Source: JBDTNL01 sp039933785 (GTDB lineage: Bacteria; Acidobacteriota; Thermoanaerobaculia; Multivoradales; JAGPDF01). From it: DNA of 17,577 nucleotides. Shown in pieces: positions 14,506-17,577 of this stretch. The position numbers and the translations under genes are program-made. The DNA lies in assembly GCA_039933785.1 (NCBI GenBank), contig JBDTNL010000074.1:1-17577 (forward strand), read 5' to 3'. Position 1 is the first letter of the stretch. Each line of letters starts with the position of its first letter. Below the pieces are notes generated by a model. It was not told the DNA's origin. It was given only the letters and a program-made list of their open reading frames with translations, and did no database searches.

Positions 14506-15354
14506 TTGAACTCTTCCGCTCGCCTGCGCTTCGGCGACTTCGTAGTGGACGTGGCAGGAGGCGAAGTCTTCCGCGGTGCGGAAGCCTTGCGGCTCCAGCA
14601 GCTGCCGTTTCGCCTGCTGCTTGCTCTTCTCGAGCGGCCTGGCGAGGTGCTCACCCGCGCCGAGCTCGCCGAGCACCTCTGGGGAGCCGGAACCTTCGTC
14701 GATTCCGAAGCGGGCCTCAACACGGCGGTTGCCAAGCTGCGCGAAGCGCTGGGCGATACCTCCGAAGTCTCGCCGATCGTGCAGACCGTCCCCCGACGCG
14801 GCTATCGCCTGGTCCCCCTCGTGTCGGTGGTGGACGCAACGGCGTCCGGTGTTCCGGCCAAGTTCGGAACGCGACGAGTTCGCATCGCGATCGCGGTGGC
14901 GATCCTCTTGGCGATCGCCGGCGGCACCGCGAGCTGGCTCGCCCGGGTCCACAACGCCAGGGTGTCTGTCGCAGTCGTCCTCTTCGACAACGAGACCGAC
15001 CGGCCGGAATGGGATCGCCTCGCGCAGAGCCTGACCGACGCGACTGTGCTGCAACTCACTCGGGAGCCCGGTCTGGAGGTGATCGGCAATGCGCCGGAGC
15101 TCCGCACTCCGCGCCCGTTTCGCGACCTGCGGCTGGTGCGCGACCGGGTTGGCGCGCGGTTCATCCTCATCGGGCAGTTGCAACCGAGCGGCGACGGATT
15201 CCGCGTCATGGCGCATTTCATCCGCGCCGCCGATCTGGCTCACCTTTGGGCAGGGTCACTCCCGCTGGCCGCCCAACCCGCGCCAGATGACGACAATCGA
15301 ATCGCCAGCTGGATCGCGCAGGCGGTCCGGTCGAAGGTGCGCGGATCCGTCTAA
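14506..15354 (+). CDS. CadC-like membrane-bound winged-helix regulator with TolB/FlgO-like tail
   Basis: This 282-residue one-component transmembrane regulator has an N-terminal OmpR/CadC winged helix (about 8-103; LRFGDFVVD, GEVLTRAELAEHLWG, LNTAVAKLREALGD, VPRRGYRLV). A single hydrophobic segment follows (about 126-146). Then comes an extracytoplasmic domain resembling the TolB/FlgO-type N-terminal fold (VSVAVVLFDNETDRPEWDRL, then VGARFILIGQL). It would bind DNA in the cytoplasm while sensing across the membrane. The only in-frame ATG upstream (14368) lies deep inside the DUF4242 gene. TTG 14506 starts just before the winged helix, so I prefer it, with moderate certainty. The gene follows the DUF4242 stop by 53 nt on the same strand. 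Its stop codon overlaps that of the convergent ankyrin gene. Confidence 0.88.
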   Translation: MNSSARLRFGDFVVDVAGGEVFRGAEALRLQQLPFRLLLALLERPGEVLTRAELAEHLWGAGTFVDSEAGLNTAVAKLREALGDTSEVSPIVQTVPRRGYRLVPLVSVVDATASGVPAKFGTRRVRIAIAVAILLAIAGGTASWLARVHNARVSVAVVLFDNETDRPEWDRLAQSLTDATVLQLTREPGLEVIGNAPELRTPRPFRDLRLVRDRVGARFILIGQLQPSGDGFRVMAHFIRAADLAHLWAGSLPLAAQPAPDDDNRIASWIAQAVRSKVRGSV

Positions 15355-16169
15355 CCCCGGGCCGCGGTCAAGAGCAGGTCGGGGTCCAGAATCTCGAGCT
15401 TCACGCCTTGGCCGCTGGTGGACAGCGTGAACCGAATCTTCACGCTCGGCGCACCGGCCGGAAAGAACTGCAGATTGCCGGTATGCGTCAGCCGCCGGGC
15501 GACGTGACCGGAGCGCAGGATCGTCGGCAGATCCTTCTCCAACTTCACCTCGAGGATCTCGTCACTCGCGCTGCCGTAGCGATAGCTTCCGAGTAGCCTG
15601 CTCAATTCGCCTAGGGCCAGCGGAGCGATCGACGGGGCAGGATCGGCGCCGCCGAGCGCGGTCAAATAGTCGAGCACGCCCTTGGCGGCGGCGCCACCGG
15701 CCCGAGCGTGATGCATGAGGGTCAACCCGTGCGGACCGAGTGTCCCCTGAATTCCGGGTGAGACGGCGACGAAGGCCTTCACGACGTCGAGCTGCCCCAG
15801 CATGGTCGCCGCGAAGATCGTTGGTTGGGCGCCGTGGGCGAGCAGGTACTCGGCCACCTCCCGGCTGCCAACGTGAGACGCGGCGCCAAGCGCCGTCTCC
15901 CAGTCGCCGAAACCCCAGTCCCAAGCCGCCTTCGCCAGGGTCGGTCGCCGTTCGACCAACTCCCTCGTGCGAGTCAGGTTACCGTGGGCGACGCCGACCA
16001 GTTCACGCACCAAGTCGGGGTCCTGGGTCGGGAACGAGGGTCCCAGGCCGGGCGGGCTGATGGGAACGGGTTCCGTAGCGACAGGAGCCGGGTTCTCCCC
16101 TCCGCGGGTAGCGGAAGACAGCAAGAGGGCGGAGCCGCTGGCGAGCAGCAGGCGGCGGGACAGACTCAT
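15351..16169 (-). CDS. Tat-exported ankyrin-repeat protein with C-terminal beta domain
   Basis: This 272-residue protein has a twin-arginine signal (SRRLLLASGSALLL, residues 4-17), so export of a folded protein is likely. The middle carries degenerate ankyrin repeats (about 52-175; DLVRELVGVAHGNLTRTREL, WETALGAASHVGSREVAEYL, FAATMLGQLDVVKAFV, LTLMHHARAGG). The last part (about 190-270) is a beta-rich module starting LSRLLGSYRYG and ending LDPDLLLTAARG. This resembles the small C-terminal domains found after beta-lactamase-like or peptidase domains. Role unknown; protein binding is the usual ankyrin function. Start 16169 is supported by GAAAGGAG (complement of 16176-16183), 6 nt upstream. The stop TAG overlaps the TAA of the convergent CadC-like gene by 2 bases. 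Confidence 0.88.
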   Translation of the reverse strand: MSLSRRLLLASGSALLLSSATRGGENPAPVATEPVPISPPGLGPSFPTQDPDLVRELVGVAHGNLTRTRELVERRPTLAKAAWDWGFGDWETALGAASHVGSREVAEYLLAHGAQPTIFAATMLGQLDVVKAFVAVSPGIQGTLGPHGLTLMHHARAGGAAAKGVLDYLTALGGADPAPSIAPLALGELSRLLGSYRYGSASDEILEVKLEKDLPTILRSGHVARRLTHTGNLQFFPAGAPSVKIRFTLSTSGQGVKLEILDPDLLLTAARG

Positions 16170-16183
16170 GGAGATCTCCTTTC

Positions 16184-16384
16184 AGTCGAGGTCGAATCGC
16201 TTGGGTAAGAGCTTGGCGCCCGGGAGGCCGACAGGCTATCGACGGCGTCTGAACTGGGCCTGAACCGCCGCTGGTAAGCTCCTCTCCACCGCGGGGAATC
16301 GCCTGGCACTTCTCAGGGCACCTCTCGGGAACAGGCCCTTCGCGCCGGCGAAAACCTCTCTCGACCCGACCTAACTCCTAGAAA
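16184..16384. other. Divergent intergenic region between ankyrin and MFS genes
   Basis: About 200 bp that must hold promoters for both flanking genes. I see a TAAGCT (16275-16280) that fits TANNNT for rightward transcription, and TAACTC (16372-16377) close to the MFS start. A pair of adjacent 12-bp imperfect direct repeats, GCACTTCTCAGG and GCACCTCTCGGG (16306-16329, 10 of 12 identical), is also present. None is convincing alone, and no small ORF or RNA gene is apparent. Confidence 0.3.
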
Positions 16385-17577
16385 ATGAACCCCTGGCGCT
16401 CGCTCGGCGGACTGCCCCGCGGACTTTGGATCCTTTTCGCCACGACCCTGGTAAATCGGGCGGGGACGATGGTGATGCCATTCCTGGCGCTCTGGCTGAC
16501 GCAGACGCAGGGATTCTCAGCTGAGCGTGCCGGGCAGCTCCTGGCGTTTTACGGATTGGGATCGATCGTGGCAGCGCCGGCGTCGGGTTGGCTTTCCGAC
16601 CGGATCGCGCCACACCGGGTAATGGAGGCGTCGCTCATCCTCTCCGGCCTCGCCGTGTTGCTCCTTCCGGCGGCGCGTGGGTTCTTCACCATCGCTGGGT
16701 TGGTGTTCCTGTGGTCCGTCCTGGCCGAATTCTTTCGCCCGGCGAGCCTGCTTACCATCCACGAGCTGGCGCCGCCCGACAAGACGAGGACGGCCGTGGC
16801 CCTCCAGCGGCTGGCGATCAATCTCGGGATGAGCACCGGCCCTGCGGTGGGCGGATTCCTGGTGTTGTACTCGTTCAAGAGCGTCTTCGTGGTGGACGGA
16901 GTGACGTCGATCCTGGCGGGTCTCGTGATGCTCTCAGCGGCGGGAGCGAGCTTGCGTGCGCTGCCGCGGGTTCAGGCGGCGAATGGCGCTCTGACCCGAA
17001 GCGGGACTCCGGTCTGGGCCGACCGCGGTTTCCTGTTCTTCCTGCTCGCCATGATCCCCTCGTGCTGCGTGTTCTTTCAGCTCCAGAGCACGCTGGCGAT
17101 CTTCCTGGTGCGGGATCTGGGACTGGCACCGAGTGTCTACGGTCTGCTGTTCACGGTCAACACTCTCCTGATCGTGGCGATCGAAGTTCCCCTAACGGCG
17201 TGGATCTCGCGCCATCCGATCCGCTGGAGCACGGCGACCGGCGGCGTGCTGCTTGCTTGCGGCTTCGGCGGCATGGCGTTGATCCGCGGCCTGCCCGGCG
17301 CCATCGTCTGCACGGTGTTATGGACCTTCGGCGAAATGCTCCTCCTTCCCGCCCTGGTCACCCAGGCGGGAGTCCTAGCGCCGCCTGAACGGCGCGGCGA
17401 GTACATGGGAGCCTATGGGTTGGGGATCAACCTTACCGCCGTTCTTGGACCGTGGGTCGGCATGGGTTTGCTCGAGCATCACGGAGCGCGCACGCTCTGG
17501 ACGTGGTGTCTGGTCGCCGGCCTACTGTCCGCCGGGCTCATGTGGCGCGTGCGCGAGCCGATCAGAGTACGATCGAT
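16385..17577 (+). CDS. Major facilitator superfamily (MFS) transporter, 3' end outside window
   Basis: The frame from ATG 16385 is open for 397 codons to the right edge without a stop, so the gene is nearly complete but truncated by the window. The product is very hydrophobic with many membrane segments. It has the MFS motif-A signature after the second helix, GWLSDRIAPHR (68-78), a conserved NLGMSTGPAVGGFL around helix 5, and a second-half counterpart NLTAVLGPWVG. This fits a 12-helix drug/proton antiporter or sugar-exporter type MFS protein; the substrate cannot be assigned. The start matches the usual short cytoplasmic N-terminus before helix 1. There is no Shine-Dalgarno sequence; TAGAAA directly precedes the ATG. 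It diverges from the ankyrin gene. Confidence 0.9.
   Translation, partial: MNPWRSLGGLPRGLWILFATTLVNRAGTMVMPFLALWLTQTQGFSAERAGQLLAFYGLGSIVAAPASGWLSDRIAPHRVMEASLILSGLAVLLLPAARGFFTIAGLVFLWSVLAEFFRPASLLTIHELAPPDKTRTAVALQRLAINLGMSTGPAVGGFLVLYSFKSVFVVDGVTSILAGLVMLSAAGASLRALPRVQAANGALTRSGTPVWADRGFLFFLLAMIPSCCVFFQLQSTLAIFLVRDLGLAPSVYGLLFTVNTLLIVAIEVPLTAWISRHPIRWSTATGGVLLACGFGGMALIRGLPGAIVCTVLWTFGEMLLLPALVTQAGVLAPPERRGEYMGAYGLGINLTAVLGPWVGMGLLEHHGARTLWTWCLVAGLLSAGLMWRVREPIRVRS

Noticed and set aside
16306..16329. Two adjacent 12-bp imperfect direct repeats as a regulator binding site
   Set aside because: Only two copies with two mismatches, and no dyad or clear promoter at fixed spacing. Listed within the intergenic region but too weak to be a finding.
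16588..17388. A 266-codon plus-strand open frame in another phase of the MFS region
   Set aside because: Its translation is Arg/Gly/Pro-rich and domain-free, whereas the frame from 16385 gives a clear multi-helix MFS protein open to the window edge.
1..17577. tRNA, rRNA, riboswitch, CRISPR or insertion-sequence features
   Set aside because: I found no cloverleaf, repeat-spacer pattern, conserved aptamer core or transposase-like protein on reading either strand. Small structured RNAs could still escape visual inspection.

Overview
This is a GC-rich (roughly two-thirds G+C by eye), densely coded bacterial chromosomal window. It holds 14 protein-coding genes, 12 on the plus strand and 2 on the minus strand. 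I see no RNA gene, CRISPR array, insertion sequence or prophage. The gene content suggests Acidobacteriota, perhaps Thermoanaerobaculia, with Myxococcota or Gemmatimonadota as alternatives. The clues are a Ser/Thr kinase fused to a TolB/PD40 propeller, a CadC-like winged-helix membrane regulator with a TolB/FlgO-like tail, a BTAD-ATPase regulator and a zinc-ribbon DUF2007 protein. This placement is inference from families, not from a marker gene.

Layout. 1-1449: 3' part of typA/bipA, cut by the left edge, followed by a hairpin. 1526-4147: membrane-anchored Ser/Thr kinase. 4244-5914: LuxR-type regulator with a TPR-like N-terminus. 6057-6554: exported cupin ending at a strong terminator. 6643-9922: a run of small housekeeping or accessory genes (pRiA4b ORF-3-like protein, alpha/beta-hydrolase lipoprotein, zinc-ribbon DUF2007 protein, DinB-like protein, ApaH). 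10018-10794 (minus): DUF1326-type Cys/His-rich membrane-anchored protein. It converges on apaH across a bidirectional terminator-like hairpin and diverges from 10935-14147, a 1070-residue SARP/BTAD-ATPase-TPR regulator. That regulator is translationally coupled by an ATGA overlap to a DUF4242 gene (14144-14452), which is followed by the CadC-like regulator (14506-15354). A convergent Tat-exported ankyrin protein (15351-16169, minus) and an MFS transporter that runs off the right edge (16385 onward) close the window.

How the genes may work together. Four signal-transduction proteins (kinase, TPR-LuxR, SARP-ATPase, CadC-like) lie within 14 kb. The most coherent unit is 10018-15354. There, a large regulator with a possible operator and an RBS-sequestering hairpin in its 5' region sits between an exported, thiol/imidazole-rich protein and a coupled DUF4242 gene. 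DUF4242 is a family with a nickel-binding member. A metal- or stress-responsive module is a reasonable but untested hypothesis.

Start signals fall into two styles. Several genes have no Shine-Dalgarno sequence but carry a TANNNT -10-like box 6-11 nt upstream of the start codon, which suggests leaderless transcripts. Three genes for proteins with N-terminal export signals have nearly the same strong GAAAGGAG ribosome-binding site.
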